Notes: generated by a model from the letters alone, not told the origin. Shown: positions 1 through 8,387, numbered from the stretch's first letter. The stretch is 44,840 nt of DNA from an uncultured Prevotella sp. (GCA_905234145.1 CAJOGK010000026.1:1-44840); one strand, 5' to 3'. A program made the numbers and translations.

Positions 1-1
1 T

Positions 2-994
2 CGAATACACCCAGCACGAACCTCGAATGCCCAGTTTATTCAGGACATGGTGAATGCCGTAGAGGAAGTGAACGGTGAGCCCATGCAGCTGCACATGCTC
101 ACTTTTGATACTGAGCTGGATAATACCTTGTCGCTGCAAAAGGGTGGTGCGTATATCGACAAGCAGGCATTGCAATTGAAGGCGTTCCACAACGAAGAGG
201 ATGGACAGGCCTACTCGAATGTAGATAGTGTTTTCCAAGAGTTCTATGTGATTTGGAATTTTATCTATACAGGTACGCCTATCGCCTTGAAGAAAATGGT
301 GAACGAGCAGAATTTTGGTTCTGGACTAGCCACGCGCTTGACCTGTATTCCGCTGCCAAGTACCAACTATGAGATGATGAGTCGCGAAAGCGTCGTAGAT
401 TACGACAGCGACGAGCGCTTGAAGCAGTGGGCAGAGAAGCTAGACCGTCTGAAGGGTGAGCTGTCTGTGCAGAAGATTGTAGATGAACTCTATGATTGGA
501 CGGAGCGCCGCATGGAAGATGCCAAGGAGAATGAGTCGCGTGCTGACGAAATGCTGCTGAAGCGATGCGCCTATCACGGGCTGAATTTCTCTGCGCCTTT
601 CATCGCCATGCGCCATTGGGACAAGATGAAGCAGGATGGTAACTACTGGTGTGGTGAGTTTGAGACGGACGATGTGGATTGGAAGCTTGCTGAGCTCATC
701 GTAAATATCCAGTACGCTTGTCAGCGCCACTACTTTGGTGCCATGGCCGAGGCTTATTTCGACAACAAGTTGAAGGATGCCAGCGTAAACCTGCAGCGCA
801 AGCAGAAGACCTTTGAGGCTTTCGAGCGTTTGCCTGAGGAATTTACCAGCGAAGATGTGATGCGATGCTTTCATCTTGGCAGTAATGCCTCAGCTCGTAA
901 GAAGGTGACGCGCCTGTATCGCGACCATCTAATAGAAAAAGTGGCGGATAGTAAGAAAGCGCTGTTCCGTAAAACAGGTACACAGATGCTATAA
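2..994 (+). CDS. DUF3987 family protein, 3' part (5' end outside window)
   Basis: The reading frame is open from the second base of the window, so this is the C-terminal 330 residues of a longer protein; the internal ATG at 47 is not a true start. The stretch with FDTELDNT, KAFHNEEDGQ, YTGTPIALKKMV and FGSGLATRL is typical of Bacteroidetes DUF3987 proteins, which often carry N-terminal VirE/primase-like domains and are thought to be mobile-element or prophage-derived DNA-processing ATPases. The last 70 residues look like a winged-helix end. In many Bacteroidales such a gene follows a DUF4248 gene divergent from an HU-like gene; here those partners lie about 42 kb away at the other end of the window. 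An M15 peptidase gene follows on the same strand. Family assignment is firm, biochemical role is not known. Confidence 0.85.
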   Translation, partial: RIHPARTSNAQFIQDMVNAVEEVNGEPMQLHMLTFDTELDNTLSLQKGGAYIDKQALQLKAFHNEEDGQAYSNVDSVFQEFYVIWNFIYTGTPIALKKMVNEQNFGSGLATRLTCIPLPSTNYEMMSRESVVDYDSDERLKQWAEKLDRLKGELSVQKIVDELYDWTERRMEDAKENESRADEMLLKRCAYHGLNFSAPFIAMRHWDKMKQDGNYWCGEFETDDVDWKLAELIVNIQYACQRHYFGAMAEAYFDNKLKDASVNLQRKQKTFEAFERLPEEFTSEDVMRCFHLGSNASARKKVTRLYRDHLIEKVADSKKALFRKTGTQML

Positions 995-1000
995 GTTTTC

Positions 1001-1043
1001 CCTAATGCCGCGGCATGCGGCACTGCGGCAGCGCGGCATTAGG
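1001..1043. repeat. GCGGCA tandem-word inverted repeat
   Basis: Arms CCTAATGCCGCG (1001-1012) and CGCGGCATTAGG (1032-1043) are perfect inverted repeats. The whole element is built from about four GCGGCA words spaced 8-10 nt. It lies just after the DUF3987 stop, so it could act as a terminator or mRNA-end hairpin, but no T-run follows. It resembles the other tandem-word hairpins of this window in architecture, not in sequence. Confidence 0.75.
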
Positions 1044-1094
1044 ATTTTCAGTTTATAAATAGTTATAGAATGAACAGTAACAAGTAATAGTAAG

Positions 1095-1535
1095 ATGAAA
1101 CTCTCTGAGCACTTTGTGCTCGGGGAGTTTACGAAGAGTAATCATCCTGAAGTGTATAACATCCCAAGTCATGTAGCAATTGAGAACATGAAAAGAATTT
1201 GTGGTTGGCTGGAAGTACTGCGCGACCGATATAACAAGCGGTATGGAGGAAATACACCTATTATAATTAATAGTGGTTATCGTAGTTCTCAATTAAACAA
1301 GAAAGTAGGTGGTGTATCAACCTCGAATCACCTTACTGGCTGTGCCGTGGATATCCGCTGTTATGGTATTGAGCAAGCGATACGCTATGCCACTATCCTT
1401 ATGGATTATGCTGATGAATCAAAACAAGATTTCGACGAACTCTTTATCGAAAAGAACAAGTATAATTGCTACTGGGTTCACTTTGCCGTGCGACCTAAAG
1501 AGAATCGCAGAAAGATTGCATTCTTGAATGGATAA
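1095..1535 (+). CDS. M15 family murein peptidase
   Basis: This 146-residue protein has the zinc-peptidase M15 signature: the SNHLTGCAVD segment (His79, Asp86) and WVHF (His129), with NSGYRSSQLN upstream, as in D-alanyl-D-alanine carboxypeptidases and phage endolysins of the Peptidase_M15_3 type. It would cleave peptidoglycan peptides. There is no signal peptide, which is usual for the phage-like members. It follows the DUF3987 gene; in Bacteroidales similar loci carry an amidase or M15 enzyme together with HU-like and smalltalk genes. Role inferred from the family. Confidence 0.85.
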   Translation: MKLSEHFVLGEFTKSNHPEVYNIPSHVAIENMKRICGWLEVLRDRYNKRYGGNTPIIINSGYRSSQLNKKVGGVSTSNHLTGCAVDIRCYGIEQAIRYATILMDYADESKQDFDELFIEKNKYNCYWVHFAVRPKENRRKIAFLNG

Positions 1536-1540
1536 TATTA

Positions 1541-1568
1541 TTTCCCCCAGCTTTTAAGTTGGGGGAAA
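1541..1568 (+). terminator. Hairpin terminator after M15 gene
   Basis: TTTCCCCCA and TGGGGGAAA pair around a short inner CTT/AAG stem 8 nt after the stop of the peptidase gene. The same hairpin may serve the opposing gene that ends at 1608. Confidence 0.7.
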
Positions 1569-1607
1569 GTAGCTTTTTGCCACAATGAGTCAATAGAACC
1601 ACAATTC

Positions 1608-3179
1608 TTAATATTTCTCTATGCGGCAGGTGTGAGTTTTCTGTTGCTTGTTGTAGCTGATGCCAACGAGCAACAGATTATCGGTATACTCAGCCACTTT
1701 TGCTGGATACTGCTTGCGTTTGATTTGGGCGATAGCAGAATCGGCATCCAGATTGTATTTCAGTTCCAATACGATAGCAGGCGAATCTACATGCTTGCGA
1801 GGTATCAATACCAGATCGGCAAAGCCCTTACCAGTGGCCAACTCGCGATGAATAATATAATCGCTCTTGGCATAATAGTATGCGATACTCAATACACAAG
1901 CTAATGAGTTTTCATCGTTATACGACAGGATGCTGGTATTCTCATCGTGGGCTGCATCCACACCTCGCGCTACTGCTTCCTCGTTGCCATCGAGCGTAGC
2001 CTGAAGCAGTTTCTCTGATTGCCTCAATGCCTTGACTACATGTTCCCAGCCAGTATCCTCTACAGCATTCGACAATTCTCCAGACACTTCGTAGTTGGGC
2101 ACATAGCACTCGTTCTTGCGCCAGTTGAAAGACAGATAACCCAAATGTATCAACACCGTCAGCACGTCGTCTTTACTTTGGATAATTGTCATATCGTTCT
2201 GGAACTTCGTGGTATTTACCTTAACCCGTCCGCCACTCAACAAGATGAGTATATCATCTTTCAATCCGTCGAAATTCATCCTGATATAGCCTGCAATCGC
2301 ATCGTAAGCACCCGTCGATGCCCAATAACTACTGCAACGACCGTCATAGACCGCCTGCATAACTGAATTAGGATTGAACATGGCAGGTTCATCACCTATC
2401 TGATAGCCGTCGTACCACTTCTCCAGTTCATCGATGTCCATTCCGTATTTCTCTGCTAACGTTCTTACTTCGTCTTTCGTAAACCCGAAATAGCCTGCTA
2501 ACCTACGAGGCTCCACCATAGAGTATTCCCGGAAGTTGTTCAGCGCCGACTGTGTCTTGAACTTCTTAATGGGCAAGATTCCTGTCATATAGACCGCAGC
2601 AAAGACATCCATTCCCGACACGTCTTTGAACATCCGTCGCAACAGGTTTAAGTAATCCTCCATTACCTCAGGCTTCTTTTCTGCGAACTCACGACAGATA
2701 GCATCCCATTCGTCGATGATGAATACGAAGTGTTCGCCAGTTTCGATGGATATGCGCTGCAGGTATTTCATCAGATGCTCTCCCTCGCGATATGTAATCT
2801 GCGGGTATGCCTCCTTGATGTCATTTATCAGTTCTTCTTGGATGTGAGCAATAATTTGGTCATCATTAAAGCTAGTGATGAACGATGTCATATCGACATA
2901 GATGACAGGATATTTATTCAGGTGCTCCTCAAACGTAGGGTCTGAGGCTATCTGCAGGTCGGTGAATAGTTGGCGAGAGTCGCATGAATGGTCATAATAG
3001 GCTGCCAACATCTTGGCTGCCATTGATTTACCAAATCTGCGGCAACGAGTAACACAAGTGAATTTCCGCTCAGTGAAGAGTGACTTATTCACCTCTGCTA
3101 TCAATCCCGTCTTGTCCACATATTCACTATTGCGAATTTGACGGAAACCAAAATTACCTTTGTTTATATATATACCCAT
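1608..3179 (-). CDS. AAA-ATPase with C-terminal DUF1703 (PD-(D/E)XK-like) domain
   Basis: The protein is 523 aa from the ATG at 3179, chosen because a -7 box (TATATTTG, 3211-3204) lies just upstream and inside the longer open frame. Residues 1-270 form the AAA-ATPase-like domain: degenerate Walker A RCRRFGKS (about 45-52) and Walker B FVFIIDEWD (about 151-159). The last 80 residues form DUF1703, a PD-(D/E)XK nuclease-like fold, with FADLVLI and ELKYN supplying the putative acidic/Lys residues. The family is greatly expanded in gut Bacteroidetes and its biological role is unsettled; defence or mobile-element functions have been proposed. It stands alone, divergent from the uronate operon. Confidence 0.88.
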   Translation of the reverse strand: MGIYINKGNFGFRQIRNSEYVDKTGLIAEVNKSLFTERKFTCVTRCRRFGKSMAAKMLAAYYDHSCDSRQLFTDLQIASDPTFEEHLNKYPVIYVDMTSFITSFNDDQIIAHIQEELINDIKEAYPQITYREGEHLMKYLQRISIETGEHFVFIIDEWDAICREFAEKKPEVMEDYLNLLRRMFKDVSGMDVFAAVYMTGILPIKKFKTQSALNNFREYSMVEPRRLAGYFGFTKDEVRTLAEKYGMDIDELEKWYDGYQIGDEPAMFNPNSVMQAVYDGRCSSYWASTGAYDAIAGYIRMNFDGLKDDILILLSGGRVKVNTTKFQNDMTIIQSKDDVLTVLIHLGYLSFNWRKNECYVPNYEVSGELSNAVEDTGWEHVVKALRQSEKLLQATLDGNEEAVARGVDAAHDENTSILSYNDENSLACVLSIAYYYAKSDYIIHRELATGKGFADLVLIPRKHVDSPAIVLELKYNLDADSAIAQIKRKQYPAKVAEYTDNLLLVGISYNKQQKTHTCRIEKY

Positions 3180-3203
3180 ACAGTCAAGAAATGAAAACCG
3201 CTG

Positions 3204-3211
3204 CAAATATA
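3204..3211 (-). promoter_or_regulatory. -7 promoter box of the AAA-ATPase gene
   Basis: TATATTTG on the minus strand matches the Bacteroidetes consensus TAnnTTTG, 25 nt upstream of the chosen start codon. Confidence 0.65.
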
Positions 3212-3292
3212 CAATTTTCTTTTTAAACAACCAAACTCTATACCCTATTTTCGATACTCTGTCTATCGAAGAGACCATCTGATAAGTAAGTC

Positions 3293-3310
3293 TACGTTAA
3301 CGATAACGTA
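3293..3310. promoter_or_regulatory. Inverted repeat TACGTTA-ACGA-TAACGTA, possible operator
   Basis: A perfect 7-bp inverted repeat with a 4-nt spacer lies between the divergent AAA-ATPase and uronate-operon promoters, about 45 bp upstream of the latter's -7 box. Position and symmetry suit a regulator site; no regulator for it is visible in the window. Confidence 0.35.
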
Positions 3311-3320
3311 AAAAAAGAGA

Positions 3321-3349
3321 GCGAAATGCGATGCGTTTCGCTTTTTTTT
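3321..3349 (+). terminator. Terminator-like hairpin with T-run directly upstream of a promoter
   Basis: GCGAAA (3321-3326) pairs with TTTCGC (3336-3341), with further G-U and GC pairs inside, and eight T residues follow. No plus-strand gene precedes it, so what it terminates is unclear; it ends only 3 nt before the -7 box of the next gene and may insulate the promoter. Confidence 0.55.
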
Positions 3350-3351
3350 CG

Positions 3352-3359
3352 TAACTTTG
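3352..3359 (+). promoter_or_regulatory. -7 promoter box of the hexuronate operon
   Basis: TAACTTTG fits TAnnTTTG and lies 33 nt upstream of the start codon at 3393. Confidence 0.65.
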
Positions 3360-3392
3360 CAGTCAAAACAAATAAACTTAGAAATAAAACAA

Positions 3393-4748
3393 ATGGAACA
3401 AGTCTTTAGCTACATCTCAGTCATGATGCCTATCCTCTTTACGATCATCGGTCTTTGCATCGGTATGAAATTCGGAAAGTCTTTAAAATCAGGACTTTAC
3501 GTAGGTGTCGGTTTCGTAGGCCTGGGTATTGTTACAGCCCTGCTAACCAACAATTTCGGCAATCCGCTCAGTGAGATTTCACGCCTTTACGACCTCCAAC
3601 TCGGTGTATTCGACATGGGTTGGCCTGCTGCTGCAGCCGTGGCGTACAATACGGCTGTGGGCGCACTTATCATCCCCATCTGTCTGGGTGTGAACTTCCT
3701 GCTATTGATTACTAAATGTACGCGTACCGTAAATATAGACCTTTGGAACTACTGGCACTTCGCCTTTATCGGAGCCGTGGCTTATTTCGTGATGGATCAG
3801 AGTCTGGCGTGGGGTTATTTCGCAGCGATCGTATGCTACATCATTACACTTGTGATGGCCGACTTGACAGCTGAGAAGTTCCAAGGCTATTACGACGATA
3901 TGGATGGTATCTCTATCCCCCAGCCTTTCTGCCAAAGCTTTACGGCCTTTGCCATTGGCATCAACTGGCTGCTTGATAAGATTCCAGGATTCTCAAAGCT
4001 CGATATCGATGCCGAGGGACTGAAAAAGAAGTTTGGTGTATTGGGCGAGCCTATCGTACTGGGTGTGATTGTAGGTGCCCTGATTGGTGCTGTGGCTCAG
4101 CTCGATATTAAGAAGGTGCTCTTTCTGGGTGTAACGATGGGAGCCGTGATGGAGCTGATTCCACGTATTACCAAGCTCTTTATCGATGGTTTGAAGCCAA
4201 TCGCTGAAAAGACACAAGAGGTGGTTCAGAAGAAGTGGGCTGGCAAGAAGGTGTATATCGGCATGTCACCTGCACTGGTGATTGGTCATCCAACGACCCT
4301 CGTGGCTTCGCTCATCTTGATTCCACTGGCGCTCCTGATGGCGGTAGCCCTGCCTGGCAATGAGTTCTTGCCACTGGCTTCGCTCGCTGGTATGTTCTAT
4401 GTGTTTGTAATGGTATTGCCTTATACCAAGGGTAATGTGGTAAAGACCCTGATCGTAGGTATTGTAACGGTAGGTATCGGCCTGTGGTTTGTAACCGATA
4501 TGGCGCCAGCTTTTACACAGGCAGCCCAGACGGTGTATGCCCAGACACAGGATCCTGCCGCTAAGATACCTGAAGGCTTCCAGGCTGGTGCGATTGACTT
4601 CGCCTCATCGCTCTTTGGTTGGGTGATCTTTAAGTGTGTTGACAGTCTGGCTTACATCGGTGCAGGCATCCTGAGCCTCATCACCATCGGTATGGTGTTT
4701 TGGAACCGCAAACGCATCGTAGCTGATGAAAAGGCTGCTAAGGAGTAA
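3393..4748 (+). CDS. GatC-like PTS EIIC permease (stand-alone)
   Basis: A 451-residue polytopic membrane protein of the galactitol-type PTS EIIC family. Family segments include FDMGWPAAAAVAYNTAVGAL, TVNIDLWNYWHFAF, VLGEPIVLG and IGMSPALVIGHPTTL. The ATG at 3393 is preferred over the upstream 3357 start because the latter overlaps the -7 box. No IIA, IIB, HPr or EI gene is nearby and no IIB domain is fused, so sugar phosphorylation by a PTS is doubtful. It is first in an operon with kduI and an ExuT-like carrier, which points to uptake of a hexuronate or related acid. Substrate is inferred only from context. Confidence 0.88.
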   Translation: MEQVFSYISVMMPILFTIIGLCIGMKFGKSLKSGLYVGVGFVGLGIVTALLTNNFGNPLSEISRLYDLQLGVFDMGWPAAAAVAYNTAVGALIIPICLGVNFLLLITKCTRTVNIDLWNYWHFAFIGAVAYFVMDQSLAWGYFAAIVCYIITLVMADLTAEKFQGYYDDMDGISIPQPFCQSFTAFAIGINWLLDKIPGFSKLDIDAEGLKKKFGVLGEPIVLGVIVGALIGAVAQLDIKKVLFLGVTMGAVMELIPRITKLFIDGLKPIAEKTQEVVQKKWAGKKVYIGMSPALVIGHPTTLVASLILIPLALLMAVALPGNEFLPLASLAGMFYVFVMVLPYTKGNVVKTLIVGIVTVGIGLWFVTDMAPAFTQAAQTVYAQTQDPAAKIPEGFQAGAIDFASSLFGWVIFKCVDSLAYIGAGILSLITIGMVFWNRKRIVADEKAAKE

Positions 4749-4756
4749 ATTTTAGT

Positions 4757-4865
4757 CTAAGGAATTTAGGAATCTAGGATTTTTTATTCCTTAATTCCTA
4801 TATTCCTTAGAAAAAAAATCCGTAGAAAAATATATCCTTAGAAAGAAACAAAAAAATCCGTAGAA
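4757..4865. repeat. AGGAATTT tandem-word inverted repeat plus TCCGTAGAA words
   Basis: Arm 4757-4780 (CTAAGGAATTTAGGAATC and on) pairs imperfectly with 4786-4810; each arm is itself about three copies of an AGGAAT word. From 4818 to 4865 follow ATCCGTAGAA, ATCCTTAGAA and ATCCGTAGAA copies. The element fills the gap between the permease and kduI. Confidence 0.75.
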
Positions 4866-4882
4866 TAAAAAATAAAACAACA

Positions 4883-5857
4883 ATGAAGAAAACAATTTTG
4901 ACTTTAATGCTTATGGGTAATTTGACGATTGGCTTTGGCCAGCAGAACGTGAATTTCCAGACGGCCTGCCATCCCGAGGACGTAAAACACTACGACACGA
5001 AGACACTTCGCGAGCGCTTCGTGATGGAGAAAGTAATGGTGGCCGATGAGATTAACCTAACCTATTCTCACTACGACCGCTTTATCTTCGGTGGTGCAAT
5101 GCCTGTGAACAAGACCTTGAAACTGGAGAACTTCCAAGAACTCGGTCTTGACGTAGATCCTGGTATCAAGGAGAAGTATTTCCTTTACAACCGCGAACTC
5201 GGCATCGTGAACTGCGGTCTGGGTGACGGTACTGTCATCGTAGATGGTAAGGAGTATGCCCTCGCCCCCAAAGAGGCACTCTACATCGGTCGAGGCCATA
5301 TCGGCAAGGATCAGGACGTGAACAAAGAAGTGCTTTTCCGCTCGAAAGATCCGAAGAACCCAGCCAAGTTCTATCTGAATTCCGCCACGGCCCATCAGCA
5401 CTACAAGACCCAGTGGATAACGCTCGACGGTCGTAAGGGCTCGTTGAAAGCAGCCGTTTGGGGACCTGTTGGTTCGCTGGAAGAGTGCAACAACCGCACG
5501 GTTTATAAGCTGATTGTGAACGATGTGCTGGAGGAAGGTCCATGTCAGTTGCAGCTTGGTTTGACACAGTTGAACCCAGGTGCAGCCTGGAACACGATGC
5601 CCCCTCACACCCACGGTCGCCGTATCGAGGCCTACTATTATTTCAATCTGCCTCAGGAGCAGACGATCGCCCATATCATGGGTGAGCCTCAGGAGAGTCG
5701 CGTGGTATGGCTGCATAATGAGCAGGCTATCATGAGCCCCGAGTGGTCGATGCACGCTGCTGCTGGTACTTACTACTACACCTTCATCTGGGGTATGGCT
5801 GGCGAGAACCTCTACTATAACGACAAGGATAACATCCCCGTCATCGATATCAAGTAA
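4883..5857 (+). CDS. kduI: 5-keto-4-deoxyuronate isomerase with signal peptide
   Basis: KduI interconverts 5-keto-4-deoxyuronate (from unsaturated uronides of pectin or glycosaminoglycans) and 3-deoxy-2,5-hexodiulosonate. The cupin zinc ligands are visible: His242, His244, Glu249 (HTHGRRIE) and His291 (WSMH). HNEQAI, GEPQE and YTFIWGM match the E. coli enzyme. The protein is 324 aa, against about 278 for cytoplasmic KduI: the first ~20 residues ([20 protein letters not shown]) are a clear signal peptide, placed ahead of the full family sequence. The start cannot easily be moved, since the family alignment begins directly after the signal. It is therefore predicted to be periplasmic, which is unusual. 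It lies between a GatC-like permease and an ExuT-like carrier; no kduD is present. Confidence 0.93.
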   Translation: MKKTILTLMLMGNLTIGFGQQNVNFQTACHPEDVKHYDTKTLRERFVMEKVMVADEINLTYSHYDRFIFGGAMPVNKTLKLENFQELGLDVDPGIKEKYFLYNRELGIVNCGLGDGTVIVDGKEYALAPKEALYIGRGHIGKDQDVNKEVLFRSKDPKNPAKFYLNSATAHQHYKTQWITLDGRKGSLKAAVWGPVGSLEECNNRTVYKLIVNDVLEEGPCQLQLGLTQLNPGAAWNTMPPHTHGRRIEAYYYFNLPQEQTIAHIMGEPQESRVVWLHNEQAIMSPEWSMHAAAGTYYYTFIWGMAGENLYYNDKDNIPVIDIK

Positions 5858-5881
5858 ATCGTAAATTTGTAAATCGTAAAT
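5854..5881 (+). repeat. GTAAATC tandem-word element, kduI-transporter gap
   Basis: GTAAATCGTAAAT, TT, GTAAATCGTAAAT run across the kduI stop codon to 4 nt before the next ATG. The same element is found at 39613-39647 and, on the other strand, at 31376-31403. Confidence 0.8.
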
Positions 5882-5884
5882 AAA

Positions 5885-7342
5885 ATGGCTCCCGTACAAA
5901 CTACTAAGATGTCCAACTTCCGCTGGGTCATCTGTGCGTTGCTCTTTCTGGCAACTACCGTTAACTATATGGACCGTCAGGTCTTGTCGCTCACATGGAA
6001 AGACTTTATAGCCGTAGACTTCCACTGGACCGACGCCGACTATGGTACCATCACAGGTCTCTTCTCACTCTTCTATGCCATTGCCAACCTGTTTGCCGGT
6101 AAGTTTATCGACTGGATGGGCACCAAGAAGGGTTATCTTATCGCAATCTTCGTATGGTCTACAGGTGCTGTTCTCCACGCAGGCTGTGGCTGGATGGCTA
6201 TGACCATTGAGGGCTATGACTCTATCGAAGCTCTGCGTGCCGTTCAGGCCGGTAGCGATGCCGCTATAGCCATCGCCACCATCTCGGTATGGCTATTCCT
6301 TAGCTGCCGTCTGATACTCGCTGTCGGTGAGGCTGGTAACTTCCCTGCTGCCATCAAGGCTACCGCAGAGTATTTCCCTGCAAAGGACCGTGCTTTCTCA
6401 ACCTCTATCTTTAATAGTGGTGCTTCTGTAGGAGCCCTGGCAGCCCCTGCAACCATTCCCCTCCTGGCGCGTGCCTGGGGCTGGGAGATGGCCTTTATCA
6501 TCATCGGTGTGCTGGGCTACGTATGGATGGGCCTCTGGTTATGGCTCTACGACAAACCTCGTAAGAACAAGCGCGTCAATCAGGCTGAGCTCAACTATAT
6601 CGAGCAGGACATCGACCTGGCAGAGGTTCAGGATCGCGACCATGTGAAAGAAGAGAAGGCCATCCCGTTCTTCAAATGTTTCAGCTACAAGCAGACTTGG
6701 GCTTTCCTCGTTGGTAAGTTCATGACCGATGGCGTATGGTGGTTCTTCCTCTTCTGGGCACCAGCATATTTCAGCGACCAGTATGGCTATACCTCCGATT
6801 CCACCATGGGTATTCTGCTTATTTTCACCCTCTATTTTATCGTAACGGTACTCTCAATCGGTGGTGGCTATCTGCCAAAGTACTTTGTCGAGAAGCGCGG
6901 CATGAACCCCTATCTGGGCCGTATGCGCGCCATGCTGATATTTGCCTGCTTCCCCGTATTGGGCTTGCTGGCTCAGCCTATGGGTGCGTATAGCGCTTGG
7001 TGGCCCGCTATCTTGATTGGTCTGCTGGGTGCTGGTCATCAGGCTTGGAGTGCCAACCTCTTCTCTACCATCGGTGACATGTTCCCAAAGAGCACCATCG
7101 GTACAATTGTAGGTTTGGGTACGATGACGGGTGGTTTCGGTTCTATGGCCATCAACATGGGGTCAGGTAACTTCTTCACCTGGGCAGCTGCGCAAGGCAG
7201 TGCTTTCACCTTCTTCGGTTTCGAGGGCAAACCAGCTGCCTACATGGTAGTATTCTGCATCTGTGCCGTGGCTTACCTCATCGGCTGGTGTATCATGAAA
7301 TCTCTCGTTCCAAAATACAAGCCCATCGTGGTTGAAGACTAA
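5885..7342 (+). CDS. MFS hexuronate transporter, ExuT type
   Basis: A 485-residue major facilitator of the anion:cation symporter family (ExuT/GudP group). The N-terminal NYMDRQVLS segment, FAGKFIDWMGTKKG loop, LAVGEAGNFPAAIKA and FNSGASVGA are characteristic. It would import galacturonate, glucuronate or a deoxy-keto derivative with protons. Placement directly after kduI, with only a GTAAATC repeat between them, suggests that the product of the periplasmic isomerase is the cargo; that is inference. A second ATG at 5909 is possible. The stop codon overlaps that of the convergent epimerase gene. Confidence 0.9.
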   Translation: MAPVQTTKMSNFRWVICALLFLATTVNYMDRQVLSLTWKDFIAVDFHWTDADYGTITGLFSLFYAIANLFAGKFIDWMGTKKGYLIAIFVWSTGAVLHAGCGWMAMTIEGYDSIEALRAVQAGSDAAIAIATISVWLFLSCRLILAVGEAGNFPAAIKATAEYFPAKDRAFSTSIFNSGASVGALAAPATIPLLARAWGWEMAFIIIGVLGYVWMGLWLWLYDKPRKNKRVNQAELNYIEQDIDLAEVQDRDHVKEEKAIPFFKCFSYKQTWAFLVGKFMTDGVWWFFLFWAPAYFSDQYGYTSDSTMGILLIFTLYFIVTVLSIGGGYLPKYFVEKRGMNPYLGRMRAMLIFACFPVLGLLAQPMGAYSAWWPAILIGLLGAGHQAWSANLFSTIGDMFPKSTIGTIVGLGTMTGGFGSMAINMGSGNFFTWAAAQGSAFTFFGFEGKPAAYMVVFCICAVAYLIGWCIMKSLVPKYKPIVVED

Positions 7343-8364
7343 TCGCTACAAGACAGTTTCTTTGCCTGTTCCAGCGCTTCAATGACCTTGTCGCACCACT
7401 GGTCGAACTCAGGGTCATCCTCTTGCAGCTCGGGATGAGCGAGAATATAGTCAACACAGCGTCTAACGCCCTCGTCGAAGCGTGTCGTGGCCTGGAATCC
7501 GGGAACGGCACGCTTCAACTTTGTACAGTCGAAGATAACCGTTTCCGCCTTGTCACCAATGAGGTTGCCCTCCAAGTCGTAGTCCTTTGGACAAACAGCA
7601 GCCAGGAAGTCGGAGGCAACGTGATAGAGCTGCGGCACCGTGTTCAGTGCCTGGCCGACACATTCATAAATCTGGTTCCACGTCAGCTGCTCGTCGCTCA
7701 TAATCTGGAATGCCTCTCCAATGGCCTTCGGATTGCCAAGCAGCCCGATGAAGCCGCGCGCAAAGTCCTCATTCCACGTCAGCGTCCATAGCGAGGAGCC
7801 GTCGCCATGCACCAGCACGGGCTTGCCCTCCAGCATACGCTTCAACACCGGCCAGCTGCCTTTCGGGCCGTGAATGCTCACAGGGACGCCGCGCTCGCAG
7901 TAGGTGTGAGAGGGACGGACGATAGTCACGGGGAATCCGTTCTCGCGATACTCCTTCATCAGCAGTTCCTCGCAGGCAATCTTATTACGTGAGTACTGCC
8001 AATGGGGATTCGCCAGCGCGGTACCCTCTGTGATATAGGGACTGCGCACTGGTTTCGCATATGCTGAAGCCGAAGAAATATAGACATACTGCTTGGTACG
8101 TCCGCTGAACAAGCGGATGTCGCGCTCCACCTGCTCAGGCACAAAGCCGATGAACTCGCAGACAGCATCGAACTGCGCGTCGCCCAAACCAGCGAGCACA
8201 CTTTCCGTGTCGTCGATGTCGGCAATCACCTGTTTCACACTTCCGGGCACTTCCTGCTTGCGTGTGCCTCGATTCAACAGCCACAGTTCGTGGCCGCTTT
8301 CAGCTAACTGTCGGGTGATGGCACTGCTGATCGTGCCAGTACCACCAATCATGAGAATTTTCAT
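7339..8364 (-). CDS. NAD-dependent epimerase/dehydratase (extended/atypical SDR)
   Basis: The protein is 341 aa from the ATG at 8364; the family starts MKILMIGGTGTIS, giving a Rossmann GxxGxxS motif at residues 7-12, and the upstream ATG at 8373 only adds three residues. SSASAY (about 100) and YSRNK (about 127) supply the Ser and the YxxxK catalytic pair. Members act on nucleotide sugars or sugar acids; the substrate is unknown. It lies 23 bp behind the rhodanese/MBL gene and probably shares its transcript, and it meets the hexuronate transporter tail to tail with overlapping stop codons. Confidence 0.85.
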   Translation of the reverse strand: MKILMIGGTGTISSAITRQLAESGHELWLLNRGTRKQEVPGSVKQVIADIDDTESVLAGLGDAQFDAVCEFIGFVPEQVERDIRLFSGRTKQYVYISSASAYAKPVRSPYITEGTALANPHWQYSRNKIACEELLMKEYRENGFPVTIVRPSHTYCERGVPVSIHGPKGSWPVLKRMLEGKPVLVHGDGSSLWTLTWNEDFARGFIGLLGNPKAIGEAFQIMSDEQLTWNQIYECVGQALNTVPQLYHVASDFLAAVCPKDYDLEGNLIGDKAETVIFDCTKLKRAVPGFQATTRFDEGVRRCVDYILAHPELQEDDPEFDQWCDKVIEALEQAKKLSCSD

Positions 8365-8387
8365 AGATACCAATATTTAGTTAAATC

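Noticed and set aside
1608..3179. AAA-ATPase/DUF1703 as a toxin-antitoxin or defence island
   Set aside because: Single gene with no partner or defence neighbours; the family is common in Bacteroidetes, so no system is claimed.
5057..6025. 322-codon minus-strand open frame
   Set aside because: Antisense to kduI and the MFS start; no recognisable domain, and both sense genes are clear.
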